64,000 nt of DNA from Blastobasis lacticolella (Eukaryota; Arthropoda; Insecta; Lepidoptera; Blastobasidae), in contig LR990048.1 of the NCBI GenBank assembly GCA_905147135.1, positions 13,128,563-13,192,562 on the forward strand. Direction: 5' to 3'. This document shows, piece after piece, positions 36,087-47,617 of this stretch (positions within the stretch are counted from its first letter, which is position 1; each line of letters begins with the position of its first letter). The notes below the pieces were generated by a model. It was not told the origin of the DNA. It did not search any database and worked only from the letters and a program-made list of their open reading frames with translations. A program made the translations under genes and the position numbers.

Positions 36087-37319
36087 GTGAGCATGCGTTG
36101 GGTACGCTTTTTTATTGGACAAATTATTGTGTATACTCTTAAATAATAGTATTTTATTAATTTCTAATAGTACAAGTAGTCGTTACTTCATAAAATATAT
36201 TTTGAAAATTTACTTAAGTATATGTACCTGTTTAAGTGCAGCTTTTAAAAGCTTGAATAGCCCAAGTTAATAATAACATTATACCTTCATTTAAATAATC
36301 CGGGGTGACACCAGACGGGTTCGTTTATGAACTTTGTGCCGAACAATGAAACACCGGGAATTCAAATGGATTTCTAATTTAAGCTTATAAATAAACAGAG
36401 TAGAAACGTAAGGTACGTTTATTCCTTTACCCCTTTATATTTTTAAACAATAAATTCAGTTTATTAACCTAAATATGTATAAATAATAATCATCACCATA
36501 ATATGTCTGGTATAGTCTGTTATAGTTTCATAGTCAATTGACAGGCGGGTTGGAGATCGCATTACACATAATAATGGAATTTTCCAGTTCACGAAGACTC
36601 TAGAAGTTTAGCCTCGCAAATATAAGTCGCCTTGTACGACACCCACGAGCGTAAGGGGTTGGTGCTATTCTATTCTGTCGGACACCACATGGTCAATCGA
36701 TATAAATTATAGTGTTAAAATATTATTCTGCTCGTCGTTATAGACAGGAATAAATTGATGTATGAATGCAGGTCACCTAAGAAGAGACTCATATGCAAAT
36801 TGATTTTCATCACACTTGCCTCAATGTAATATGTATGAAGACTAAGGATTTTTAACTTAATCGGGCAATACTCGTAAATCAGTTTTTTCAGAACCAACAA
36901 AGAGATTTCACCAACATAGAATTTTCTTGAATAAATAAATCGTACTTCCTTAATAAATAAACATTCAATTGTATCACATTATTTATTATTCGCAATAAGT
37001 TATGTTATACCTAGATACCTAGATAATGATCAATATAGCACACTTGTATTACAATGTAATATTAGAATCGTAATGTAAAATGACACTCAAACTGCAAAAG
37101 TAATAGAATAGGAATATTGGACGAGAAACATTTCATTCAATTAAACTGCCAGACCATATTGGGTAAGAAAAAGCCCCTAATTTGTTCCCGGCGGACGTCC
37201 TAACGGTGACGTTTGAACGGTAGACCCATGTTTCTTACACGGGACACGCCGCGAATTATTATGAAGACACGTAGTGACCTTTTACCGATAACTTTCGACG
37301 GCGACGGTAATTTAGCGGT
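36087..37319. other. Anonymous AT-rich DNA with two repeat fragments
   Basis: 36541-36572 (CAGGCGGGTTGGAGATCGCA) is a minus-strand fragment of repeat family D (see 41779). 36635-36680 (ACACCCACGAGCG-AAGGGGTTGGTGC) matches repeat family E (see 63428). No gene seen. Confidence 0.4.
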
Positions 37320-37830
37320 GGATTTTTATATGTCATGCAACTTCTGCAATTAATACTGGGCCCTGGTTGGGCGCCAATTTCCAATTTAAAGAAGAATGTA
37401 GGGTAAATCAACCTTCTTGATATTTTTTTCTGAAGGCCGGTTTTTTTAAGTTCATGCATGTTCTGTAAGTAATTGGTTTCTAGTGTTGGGAGACAAATTT
37501 CTGTTGAAAAATCTACCTACAACATTTTTCGTTTTCCCGAAAGCTGTAACATAGCGTTAGAATTATTGTGTTCTAAAGTGTGAGTTACTGGTCCCTAGTT
37601 GGGCGCCAAATTTCCAACTTTGGAAACCTTACGAAGTTCATGCCAGTTTTGCTAGTTAGTTGGGCGCCAAATTTTCAACTCTGAGGAAAAACAAAAAAAA
37701 ATCCTATAAGATTTTTCTTTTTTCGGAAAGCCTTACCGGTGGCTATAGCTGCAGAATTTATTGAAGTTCATGCAAGTTACTGGTCGCTGATCGATCGCTG
37801 ATCGCCACATTTCCAAATTTGAGGAATAAT
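37320..37830 (+). repeat. Degenerate tandem array (satellite-like)
   Basis: The motif TTGGGCGCCAAATTTCCAAC recurs at 37367, 37599 and 37660, and in decayed form near 37800. AGTTCATGCAAGTTACTGGT recurs near 37331, 37452, 37638 and 37765. TTTTTCTTTTTTCGGAAAG lies between. Spacings of 232, 61 and about 140 bases suggest internal deletions of a longer unit. Confidence 0.65.
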
Positions 37831-38784
37831 TAAGCTACATGGTTTTTCTTTTACGAAATCTCATGTAAAGGGATCCAGATTAAAAAGTACTCATGTACGT
37901 AGCGTTGACCAAACTTCTACGGAACGTATTTGGATTCGGATTTGAGAAAATCGAAAATCCATTTGAAAGGTCCAATTCACCTTTGAGTCGACGGTCCCGG
38001 TTTATACCGCTACACACAAAGGGTATCCTGTGATTGCCATTCCGAGTACGATATTTATATGCGGCCAGAGCCATGGCGGTTCGAGTGGCGTAATTGGGGA
38101 CTGATATCGCGATATTTATGGCGCCGTCGGGACGTGAGTTACTTACAAGTAAATATGAACCATTTAACAGGTCCACTTGAATGTGTGTGGGTTTTACTAG
38201 CTACGAAACATCCTTTGTTTCCGGGTGTTAGCTCGGCGCCCGCAGCCTTTATCGCTCTTGACCGTCCGCGGTAGGAACCGCTATTTCTCTCGGAATTGAG
38301 ATATGAATTGTGAATTATTGGTGCGTGAATCATAAGGCGCAAGGGGCGCCTTTCATATAGTGATGAGTCTCTAAACCAAATAATGAATCAGGTGGGTGCC
38401 TTTGCAAGAATATCTTCGCAGGATTCGCGCAGGTAACGCTCTCGGGAGCGGGATTTTGTAATGAGACATCCCAACCCACATACTTGCCTTTTTGTTATTA
38501 TGCATGGAATTCTTAGCATTTAAATTACTCATATAGCAATAATGATTTAGATGTATTTTTATCTAACCGGGACACAGATGTAAGCTTTATATATGATATA
38601 TGTGTATGTGTTTATCTAATCAATTGTACATACCTACGCGTTTGCTTTACGGTCTAAAGTTCAAATCGTAATTTATGGGGTACAAAGCTGTTCGTTATTC
38701 GTATATTCATAGTCATTGTTTAAACACCTGACTTGAAAATTAGGGATTTCATAATACCTAATAATACTATGATGATGATGACTA
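37831..38784. other. Anonymous DNA
   Basis: 38050-38275 is GC-balanced and has open frames on both strands (98 codons on the minus strand, 37880-38176), plus a GACGTGAGTTAC donor-like site. No domain is recognised, so it is left unassigned. Confidence 0.3.
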
Positions 38785-38944
38785 CATCATCATCTTGGCG
38801 TTAATGTCCCGGTTGTGCTCTCGCGCATAAGGACATAGGGTCCGCCTTGACCACGATTCACTATCCAGGATTAGGCAGATCAGGTAATTGCAGTGGAGCG
38901 CTTGCCATCTGATCTCCGTGACCGGAACCTGACCAGATTGGATC
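38785..38944 (-). mobile_element. SINE family A 3' half with (ATG)n tail
   Basis: CATCATCTTGGCGTTAATGT, CCCGGTTGTGCTCTCGCG and GTCCGCCTTGACCACGATTC follow family order. The (CAT)n is the tail on the minus strand and shows that this SINE ends in ATG repeats. Confidence 0.7.
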
Positions 38945-39334
38945 GATATTATGATGTAGTGCCAAGTTCTAAACAGCTAACGTGTGTCGCGTAACGTAAC
39001 GTGTATATCAGCTGTTGTTGTAACTCAATGAGTATCTGTATTTAAATTACAAGATTATTGTTAGGTTAGGTATTCGTAGCTTAAGTACCTACTCTTTAAC
39101 GCTCATTGAGTCCTTGGCTTATACCTTGGCTCTGGTGGTTATTAAGTCACTCACATTTACAATATAGGTATAATCAAAGAAATACGATTCGTCTGCACAT
39201 ATTTGACGAGAGCTATCAATCTAACTTACCCTGAAATGTAGGTCAAGTCGGACCTTCCTCGTAATTTGTGTGACTGTGATAAATATCCCATGCACGTCGA
39301 CAACGACGTCATGGTTTGTACCTCTCACTTCAAC
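38945..39334. other. Anonymous DNA
   Basis: No gene or repeat recognised. Confidence 0.4.
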
Positions 39335-39520
39335 AACACTTCATAAGCATTCATTTACAATTTCTATCAAATCCTTACCGGCAGTTGTTGGAAAGCCCCC
39401 TCATTTGACGATAGAACTGGTTTTCAAATATAGAAAACCGTATCTGAATCGGTGCATCCGTTCGGGAGCTACGATGCCGCAGACAGAACAGATACTTGTA
39501 TATGTCATACTTTAACACCC
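39335..39520 (+). repeat. Dispersed repeat fragment
   Basis: TCCGTTCGGGAGCTACGATG, CCGCAGACAGAACAGATAC and CATACTTTAACACCC are phrases I associate with an abundant lepidopteran repeat. Class unknown; assignment by recall only. Confidence 0.35.
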
Positions 39521-40570
39521 TTCATTCTATGGGTTAAAATGTACAGTCTGCATCAAAAGTAACTAAGCAACCAGACTATTCAGAATTAGCAGATTAAATG
39601 CGGAAAATTAAGCTAAGTAGAATACTTTTATATTTATGACTAAACTGGGTTCATACCAAAAGGGAGTTTCATCATCATCAGCATCATATTAGCTGTAGTG
39701 TTATTTCGCCTAACCACTTTAATGCCTGACTGTAGAAAATGTCATTAATTATTACCCGCTCCACGTTTACCCAAGTAATTGTCTCAAATTGTAGGCCAGG
39801 TGTTAGACTTGTCACTATCTGACATGTACTGGCTACAGCACCTCGAGTGCTTCGAAACGCTTTTGTCATGGTTTGTACGGTTTCCACTTAACCCGTGTGA
39901 GCGCCCTATTTTTTGTCATGTCTGTGGGCGCGTGTTGGATTAGTATTAAATTTTTGCCGCCTAGGTATATGAATTTTTAAAAGGACAATTTAAACCATCT
40001 CACCAGGTGAGATGGCGTCAAATGCCTGGCTAAAACAATAAAAATAGTTAGCTTGCAGGCAACAAGACCGCAGGTGCGTTGTTACTGGACGAAGAGCCAA
40101 TGCCTTATGCCTGTAATTGCGCTGGCTTATCCTTATCCTTTAAACAAGAACAACAATGCAAGCATGACTGACTTCTCAGGCTTCACAGAGTCCTATCTAA
40201 TGACATTTATACCATACCATACCTACGTCAATGTTGGAACAAGCACTCCTCTGAACAGTAAGACCTCTTGGACACTAATTGCGCCAAAGCTATGGGTACA
40301 AAGTGCTTATAACTTTTTCTCTATATGATATATTCCCATGCAATCATTGATAGCTCTTTTAGTAACATTTTAAATCATGTGGGTTTCAAAATGTTTAAGA
40401 GTGGGGACGAAACGCTCATTCTTAGTATCTTACTCGTATTTATCTTTGTAGCTTTGAGACTCTTCGAGAAAAAGTGGGTAGTGCCCTGCCTGGTCTTTTG
40501 TGGCTCAGAGACGTTAGCTGCGGATTAACTATTAAAGAGTGAACAATGACACTGAGATAGGTTTATACTC
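39521..40570. other. Anonymous DNA with small repeat fragments
   Basis: CCATCTCACC-A-GGTGAGATGG near 39997-40017 is a short palindrome. TGCCTGTAATTGCGCTGGCT at 40109 recalls a common lepidopteran repeat. Open frames at 40053-40528 are not supported. Confidence 0.3.
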
Positions 40571-40840
40571 TACAATGGCTCTTTTCCGAGCTATCTAAAC
40601 TAGTTCAATACTAACCGATGCTGTTACAGTTAGGGAAAACATCGTGATGAAACCTACACGTTCAGGTTACTGAATGAGCCATGAGCCCATCTGGTCAGGT
40701 CCCCCTGGTAGCAGGGTCACGAGGTCCGATAGCATTCGCTCCACTGTAATTACTTTATCTGCCAAATCCTGTATTATGATCAAAGCGGACCCGGACCCTC
40801 GTGTGCGAGACCACAACCGGGACATTAACGCCAAGATGAG
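40571..40840 (+). mobile_element. SINE family A, body and 3' end
   Basis: ACTAACCGATG-TGTTACAGTTAGGGAAAACATC, ACACGTTCAGGTTACTGAAT, TCTGGTCAGGTCCCCCTGG and GCGAGACCACAACCGGGACA, then TTAACGCCAAGATGA match the copy at 47952. The head is lost. Confidence 0.7.
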
Positions 40841-41778
40841 TTAACAATGCAACACTCAGTAATAAGATATATTTTTGCTGGGTTATTAACTCCATACCTT
40901 TTAGCAGAGGGCCTCATTGCGCTGACAGGCGGGTGGCTGGGCCAGATGTCCGCTTCTTGTGTGGACATTCTAGAGACGGACAAAACAAAAACAATAGCTA
41001 TTTACTTACCTCTATATATGTTAACCACTTAAGTATAATCTAAGAAGTAGATTATCCATAAAAAGTGTTTTATATAGCAGTCTTGGGTAAACAGAATAGA
41101 TTATTGTAGAAGTAATCATCCAATACCATATCTATTAAACTTCTCTATTCCTTATTAACATTATCTAAAGTAACGAGCGTTAAACGAACTCATCCGGCGG
41201 CATTCCCGTTGTCTACATCGGCCGTACTTCCGTTAATTAACGAGAACAAAGGGACCTTAACAAAATACCGACTGCGCGCGATATGAGAAATGCAGTTTAT
41301 GAAAAAATTTAATAATTTAATTAATTTAATTGGCTCGTTCCTCGGACAGAGGCAATCCGACGAGGCAACGCAGCTAGCTTTCTGGGCACCATTCCGAGGG
41401 AAAGCGGTGTGGAAGAATTTTTTAATATGTCATATTTTAGTATTAGCGTTTATTATTTCTTACTAACTTTCTTCAGATCTTCGTAAATATTTTGTCTGTA
41501 ACAAAATAAATTTCGATTAATAATTGGAACATCAGAATTCCCCTTCTTATATCAACCTACGCTTACCACAGTGTTGCACTCCAGAATACCAGATACCAGA
41601 ATTTTATTTCAGTAGCTATTTTATTTTATGATTGAAACTGTTATATTTTTCACAATCGAAATTGTAATTGTGAAATACGTCTGCTTCGTGCGAGCATACA
41701 TTGTTACCTATAAATGTTATTGAACTAAGATATGTCTGGAAAATGGGCAGCAGCATTTTCCATTGTTATATTTAAATA
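40841..41778. other. Anonymous DNA
   Basis: No gene or repeat recognised; a 61-codon frame at 40847 is not supported. Confidence 0.4.
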
Positions 41779-41888
41779 CTGCGATCTCCAACCCGCCTGC
41801 CAAGCGTGGAGTATATTACAATAACCTCATATTTCGTGGGAGAGGCCCTAAGTCCTGCAGCGGACTGTTATGGGCTGAGATGATGATG
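41779..41888 (+). repeat. Repeat family D copy with GAT tail
   Basis: CTGCGATCTCCAACCCGCCT, GCCAAGCGTGGAGTATATTA and GTCCTGCAGCGGACTGTTAT, then GGGCTGAGATGATGATG. Copies lie at 44759, 61105 (minus) and 63326 (minus). The GAT tail suggests a LINE 3' end, probably RTE-like. Confidence 0.6.
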
Positions 41889-41899
41889 TCGTGGGTAAA

Positions 41900-42224
41900 T
41901 CGACGAATTGGGCCGATCATCATCATCGTCCTAGCGCTTATCCTGGCCTCTGCCAGGGCCAACTTTCCTACTCATTCTTCTCCACTTCGCCCGGTCTTTG
42001 GCATCCTCTCGTCGTAAGCCGTTGGCTCTCGCATTCGACTCAGCAATATCAATCCATCGCATTTTGGGTCGCCCACGGGCCCTCTTTCCTGATACCGGCA
42101 GACCATTAGTGTGGTAGTCTCAATTAGTGTGGTTGTGCCAAAGCGCCGAGAAGCCTCACGAAGCCCCGCCTTCTCGGGGCAAAACAATGTGACTAGGCAA
42201 ATCCCGATCTGCCCAATTCGACGA
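41900..42224 (-). mobile_element. RTE-like LINE C-terminus inside a short inverted-repeat frame
   Basis: On the minus strand 42110-41924 reads KRARGRPKMRWIDIAESNAR...LRREDAKDRAKWRRMSRKVG, then a stop and GAT repeats: the end of an RTE-type ORF2. The segment is bracketed by 19-base inverted repeats, 41900-41918 and 42206-42224, matching at 17 of 19. Confidence 0.68.
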
Positions 42225-42864
42225 TCGGACTACGACATAGATATAATTTGCTATTAAAAATGCATAGTGCGCACGCTGGCAGCGTTCGACATCCAATCTG
42301 CTGCAAGGGCGAATCGCGAAACTAGCGCAAGTAGAGCAAGAAGGCAAAGATGAGCAGGAGGAGCAATGAGGAGGAGCATAATGTGGCTGAGGCATTAAAT
42401 GGAGTATTAAGAGGCGCAATTGCAGCCCGAGGCGAGAGCGTGGCATCGTGAATTTTTTACTGTATCACAAGTGTCATACGACCAGATAAGATCACCACAA
42501 GGAGACTAGATATTTTGACATTTTGTGTGCATTAACTTAGGCGCTGTCGCACTAGGTCGCACGAACGTTGCCATTTAGGACAAAGCCTAATATTTTGTTA
42601 TATCATTTTCATACAACAGGTTACAACCACGTCTAACAAACATATATTTTCCAGTTATTTCAGGAAATCCGAGAACGACTACAAGTACTATAAATATTAA
42701 ATGAAGTGTCCTCATTTTTTTTCCTCCAGACTGAGCACTGAGTGGCAAATCACTCTTCCTCCGACCTTATCAGAAAAACCTGTCCTCCCCCAATACACCC
42801 GTATGAAGCTATATCAAAGTGGCTGCCGTGCTGACGAGCCGTAGTGCAATGTATCGAATAATTA
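42225..42864. other. Anonymous DNA with a repeat family E fragment
   Basis: 42541-42595 (GGTCGCACGAACGTTGCCAT-TTAGGACAAAGCCTAA) resembles 63440-63490. Nothing else recognised. Confidence 0.35.
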
Positions 42865-42990
42865 CAAAGGATACGCGCTCGATGTCGGTCGCCTGAGAGT
42901 TAATTTCCCGCCCTCTCCATGTCACGGCGCGCTCCGGCACACGCGTTCACTCGCACACTAATTCGGTAGCGTATCAATCAACTTCTGTAG
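42865..42990. promoter_or_regulatory. Second CpG-rich stretch, possible promoter
   Basis: About 17 CpG dinucleotides fall within some 150 bases (for example CACGGCGCGCTCCGG and CACGCGTTCACTCGC), unlike the neighbouring sequence. No TATA box or reading frame stands out. It lies 9 kb upstream of the two-exon gene on the same strand, so a 5' UTR exon is possible, but no clear donor was found. Confidence 0.22.
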
Positions 42991-43467
42991 GTTTTTTGTG
43001 CTTGTTGGGCGTGTTTCAACCATTCAGCGCTTTATTAGTTTTAAATTAACTTGGACGGGGGAAACATGATGTGTATTAGGAAATTGGGTATGTCTCAATG
43101 TATTGAATATAATGAAAAATAATAATAGCATGGCAATCGGCATGGCAGTCGACTCATCTGATGACAGCGATTCGTTACTTGTTTCAGGTACAGGCAGAAG
43201 GATATATTAAAACGAAGTACCTACCCGATAATTTATTTGCATAAACTCCAAAATTCATCAATCTGATGACTCCAAAATTCGCTTCGAAAATAAACATTAC
43301 ATTAATCTGATTCCTTAATAAACTTATCTTAATTCATTTCCACCTCATATGCTGGCATTCAATTAAATCTCTATTATGTAAACAAAGTCACAGGCACGTC
43401 TGCACTGATTATAATAATTAAGTATTTCGGCAAGAAATTTAATACTTCATTCTTCTTAATTTTATAT
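42991..43467. other. Anonymous AT-rich DNA
   Basis: Nothing recognised. Confidence 0.4.
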
Positions 43468-43690
43468 AGAAACAATTCACACAGCGCCATCTTGCCCCAA
43501 AGTAAGCAAAGGTTGTGTAATGGGTGCTAACTGCTAGTCAATTGATAAACTACATTCTTTTTAAATACACACTTATTATACATACAATAACCAGACCCGA
43601 ACAAAAATTAAAAATTACATAAAATTATTTGAAGACACATTTTTAGTTTTATTTTAAATTTAGAATTACATTGAAGCACTCAGGTCACCA
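43468..43690 (-). mobile_element. SINE family B, decayed copy
   Basis: TTCACACAGCGCCATCTTGC, CCCAAAGTAAGCAAAGGTTG and ACCAGACCCGAACAAAAATT match the family body on the minus strand. The tRNA-like head is replaced by AT-rich sequence except for CACTCAGGTC at its far end. Confidence 0.6.
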
Positions 43691-44141
43691 AATTCTTGTC
43701 TTCGTTAAATGGGGAGGTACACTAAAAGCTAATGGCGCTTGTGACGACATTAGTTCTCAGTTTTACTCTTCATTGATGAGTACTTACAGTAAGTAGCAGC
43801 CATTCTGCAGGTTGCCTGGACTAGAGAATGGCGTACTTACCAGCACAATGCCGTTAGCACATCCTCAAATCCTCATTGTGCGGTGAACCTAAGCGAGAGG
43901 TGTAATTTCCAATACTCACTAATTCCTGTACGCCCACGATACGTGTGCGGAATGAGGATATCGACTCGTCGTCTCCACGTTATGAGAGTATTATATGAGT
44001 AGAGATACATGAGTACCGCTGACTTTACAGAGCTGGATATTCTAATAAAGAAGCGGATTATCCAAACATTGAATTTACTCTGAACCGATAGCGAATTATG
44101 TTGGATTCGGATCTCATATCAGATAATATTTATATGAGATC
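43691..44141. other. Anonymous DNA
   Basis: No gene recognised. A 10-bp inverted repeat GATCTCATAT / ATATGAGATC lies at 44110-44141, just before the next SINE. Confidence 0.4.
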
Positions 44142-44417
44142 GACGACCTTAGTGGTTCAGTTGGTTAGCATCTGCCGGTCTGCCACGCAGAAGTCCCGGG
44201 TTCGATTCCCGGCCGCGCACACATTGAAATGATGAATTTTATTTCAGTTACGTGTCTGGGTATAATATGTATAATTAGTATGTATTTAAATAAAGTATAT
44301 GAGTAGTTTATCAGTTATCTAAAATCCATAATACAAGTTTTGCTTACTCTAGGGCTAGATAGCGTCGTGTGACTTTGTCCAAGCATATTTATTTATTATT
44401 ATTAGCTATTTATTTAT
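44142..44417 (+). mobile_element. SINE family B, near-complete copy
   Basis: The tRNA-like head has an A box TGGTTCAGTTGG (44153-44164) and a B box GGTTCGATTCC (44199-44209), both good Pol III internal promoter matches. The body TTATTTCAGTTACGTGTCTG, then GGGTATAATATGTATAAT and GGGCTAGATAGCG, and a TTTA-rich tail follow. A single tRNA gene is excluded because the body and tail repeat at five sites. Confidence 0.82.
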
Positions 44418-44439
44418 CAAATCTGGTGAGATGTTTTGA

Positions 44440-44665
44440 TCCAATGATGAATCAACATCGAAGCGTCTACAAATATCCGTATGGTATCCGAAAGAGTACC
44501 ACCAACCCACGGGCTTGCTCTTAAAGCACGGGCTTGCGCTTCCCAGAAGTTGCCTGGTCGCTTTAAGCGATAAGACCGCCTGTTGTTTTCTCTGTTGCTA
44601 CCGATATGTACCGACTGTATCCTATATAAATGTATCTAATAAAGTGTTCATTCATTAATTCATTC
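44440..44665 (+). mobile_element. Probable LINE 3' end
   Basis: GGTCGCTTTAAGCGATAAGACCGCC is a phrase I associate with lepidopteran LINE tails; it is followed by an AATAAAG signal and an ATTC-rich end at 44641-44665. No coding frame is identified. Confidence 0.4.
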
Positions 44666-44758
44666 AACCCCTTCGACTACGGATCTCGTGCTAAGTGGAT
44701 GATGTCTTGAGGTTATCTCGCTTGTACCTCCATAGAGCGTTTTCTGTTGTGAAAAACA

Positions 44759-44850
44759 CTGCGATCTCCATCCCAATCTGGCAAGCGTGGAGTTAATGGC
44801 AAAAGCCTCCATTAATGTGGGTTCAAGTCCAGCAGTGGAATTTATGAACT
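44759..44850 (+). repeat. Repeat family D copy
   Basis: CTGCGATCTCCATCCCAATC, TGGCAAGCGTGGAGTTAATG and AAGTCCAGCAGTGGAA follow the order of the copy at 41779. Confidence 0.6.
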
Positions 44851-44853
44851 AAC

Positions 44854-45095
44854 TAGCTATCCCGGCGCGAAATAGTTCGCGTGACATCCTACCCCTACGC
44901 CTACCTTACGCCTACCTTACACCTACCCTACACCTACTTTGCCCTTACCTACCTTTTACTTTCTTGCCTATAAATCATCCTCTTGAATCACTCTATCTGT
45001 TGATGAAAACCGCATTAAAATCCGTGGCGTAGTTTAAAATATCTAAGCGGACATAGATACAGACGGCGGGAAGCGACTTTGTTTTATACTTTGTA
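44854..45095 (+). repeat. Repeat family C copy with internal 10-mer array
   Basis: CCTCTTGAATCACTCTATCT, GTTGATGAAAACCGCATTAA and GACGGCGGGAAGCGACTTTG match the family. The 5' part holds four to five tandem CCTAC(C)TTACG/A units (44888-44940) absent from the other copies. Confidence 0.65.
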
Positions 45096-47248
45096 TGGAT
45101 TACAAATTTTATGTACCTATTAATTACATAATTACTAATTTATTTATACGTCATCGTCATCATCAGCGCCAAAAAGAAGGTCAAATAAAAAATACTTTCT
45201 TTATTAACGTACTAGGTAACCTAGAATTGGTTGTTTAATCGTTATAAAGTACTTTTTCATAAGCTATTTACAAGACCGTAACCGTAGAATTTAGAAAGAT
45301 ACACAACAATAACAACCTCTCCAGCAACGGGCTCAGTTGCACTCGAAAACAAAACTCACCAAAAGAAACGATAAATGACGACCGTACTTAGTTATATGGC
45401 CCTTTTTGTGGCCAGCTTTTTCAGAGGACGGTCAAAGTTGGACAAGGGCAGTCCCTCGGCATTCAGTTTGAAAAGAAAGAAACATTAATATGTTGTCAAA
45501 GCGTCTATTACGACCAACAAAATAGCGAAAACTTTTACTGACAGCGCACTCGGTGAATATCGTCGTTCTCAAATAAATGAAGAATGCATATTTAAAGATC
45601 TAAAATCGTAGTAAAGAAAAGTAGAGCACTTTTATTCCACTCAGACACATGGCACAAAATTCTTAAATATTTACAGCGAAAAAAAAATTAAGTAAAACAG
45701 AGATATAAACAAAAAACGAAAAAAATGAAAGTTACTCTAATCTCTTTACCTTGCCAAATGGAGAGAGCAGTGGGGCCACACTCAGCATATGCCATGACAG
45801 GCGCCGAGACGCTGGTTTTCAGTTGGAAATAGCTGGTTGGAAACGTAAACCTACTACATATAAACTGGATTCTTCCAGCAAAGGTAAAAGTAAGGCGGGC
45901 AGAGCAACCAAAGAGATCAACGAAGCAAATGTAACATGTTTATGCACTCGGAAAAAGCAGAAAAGGTAAATAAACTCACCGGTTGTACTACCACTAAAAG
46001 CCAGATACGTGATTCTCCTACTTTATTAGACAGCCTAACCAAACAAAATAACTGACAACTTTGACCTTCTGTTCACGGTTTGTGAGTATAATAACCCTGT
46101 ATAATCCCTTGTTATGATATCAGTTTATGTATACAGTAGGTCTGGGAGGGGAGTAGGGGGAGGGGAGGGTATCTAATCATATCGTTTCGGAGAGTAATGA
46201 GTTTGTGGTGCACGACATCAAGTAATAGTAATTAAGTAAGTTGACTATGAAACTGAAACACGTAAGCGTCGTCGGTTCTCGGTCTGATGAGATCGGCCAT
46301 GGGTGGTGGAGGGTTTTGCAAATAACCTACGAGTTTGTTTCGGCTGCAATTGTAAAGTCGTCATTGTGGTTTTATTTGACAATACATTCTTGAAATACTA
46401 TAGACACTTCTTTATTGATACAAAAAGATCACGATAAATACGTTCTGATAGCCGTTGATCGCCCATGGGCGAGTCTTCCCCACTCTTTTCCCGACAAGTT
46501 ATAAGATAAACATAATTGTTGTGTAAATGGTGGTCAGGAAGAGATCGCTTTCAGCCTTCGTACCTTATTGTCTTGCCATGTCTATTCTTACATTTCGTTG
46601 TTTAAACATTCAAGAGTTATAAATATAAAATATAAAATTAGAAATATAAATATACCTACATTACTTATCAAACAATTTTGTTGTTACTGTTAACAAAATT
46701 GCAATAAGACCAGATGAAAACAATTGTAATCAATTATTCTTATGTTGTCACTTCCAATGCCCAACCGGGCGAAGTAAAAGAAGAAAAGCAGGAAAGTGGA
46801 CCCTGGCATAAACTGGGATAAGCGCCATGATTGTAACTCGCAAAATTAACTGAATCTCAGAATGGATATCGCCGTAAATCCCTGCAAATGACCTGCAATT
46901 TCCAACTCTGACAAATCATTTGTAATTTCGACACGCGGAAATAATTTGCGTTATCGCAATATAAATGACGGGTAATTTATATGAAATAATATTTTGAGGC
47001 AGACATTTGCCACGCTCATAACGCGTTATCCTGGATAGCGGTGTCGTTTATGTTATTGAGTATCATCACTGAGGGCTCAGCTAAATTTTTATATTACATA
47101 CTCGGATTATTTTTATGATGTCCTTTCTTTGAATTAGTACCCTGGCCAGTTTCACTAGCTCGGATCGGAGAGCCAGGAAAGGGTTATGTTTTTCGTATTT
47201 ATTTTTGCTTTTATGAGTTCTTTTATGTAATGCATGTCTGATAAAATA
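45096..47248. other. Anonymous DNA
   Basis: No gene recognised in 2.1 kb apart from the G-rich run described separately. A 72-codon frame at 45751-45969 has no domain. Confidence 0.4.
46143..46169 (+). other. G-rich run, potential G-quadruplex
   Basis: Five runs of three or more G, separated by one to three bases (GGGAGGGGAGTAGGGGGAGG, then GGAGGG), meet the usual G-quadruplex pattern. It stands alone in AT-rich DNA with no gene next to it. Confidence 0.6.
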
Positions 47249-47504
47249 ACGACCTGAGTGGTTCAATGGTCAACATACCGGTCTGCCACGCAAGAGGTCC
47301 CGGGTTCGATTCCTGGCCGGACAGGAATTGAAATGATGAATTTTAATTTCTGTTACGGGTCTGGGTGTTCTATGTATAATAAGTATGTATTTAAAAGTAT
47401 TTAAGTAGTATATCAGTTATCTAGCACCCATAGTACAAGCTTTGCTTAGTTTGGGGCTAGATGGCGCTGTATGAATTTGTCCACGAATATATTTATTTAT
47501 TTAT
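47249..47504 (+). mobile_element. SINE family B, near-complete copy
   Basis: A box TGGTTCAATGG (47259-47269), B box GGTTCGATTCC (47303-47313), body TTTCTGTTACGGGTCTGGGT, TAGCACCCATAGTACAAGCT and GGGGCTAGATGGCGCTG, tail (TTTA)n. Confidence 0.82.
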
Positions 47505-47617
47505 AAAACACATTGTCGACAAGTGGAACAATGTATACTCTGCCTCCCTCACCCATGGGAAAAAGGCGTTACGTTATGTAGAATATGTACATACGTAATC
47601 TATCTATGTGTCTATCC

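Noticed and set aside
37880..38342. Overlapping open frames with a donor-like GACGTGAG site
   Set aside because: Both strands are open over the same bases and no domain is seen; there is no matching acceptor with a coding frame.
44142..44220. Possible functional tRNA gene
   Set aside because: A and B boxes are good, but the same head with the same 180-base body and tail occurs at several sites, so it is a SINE head.
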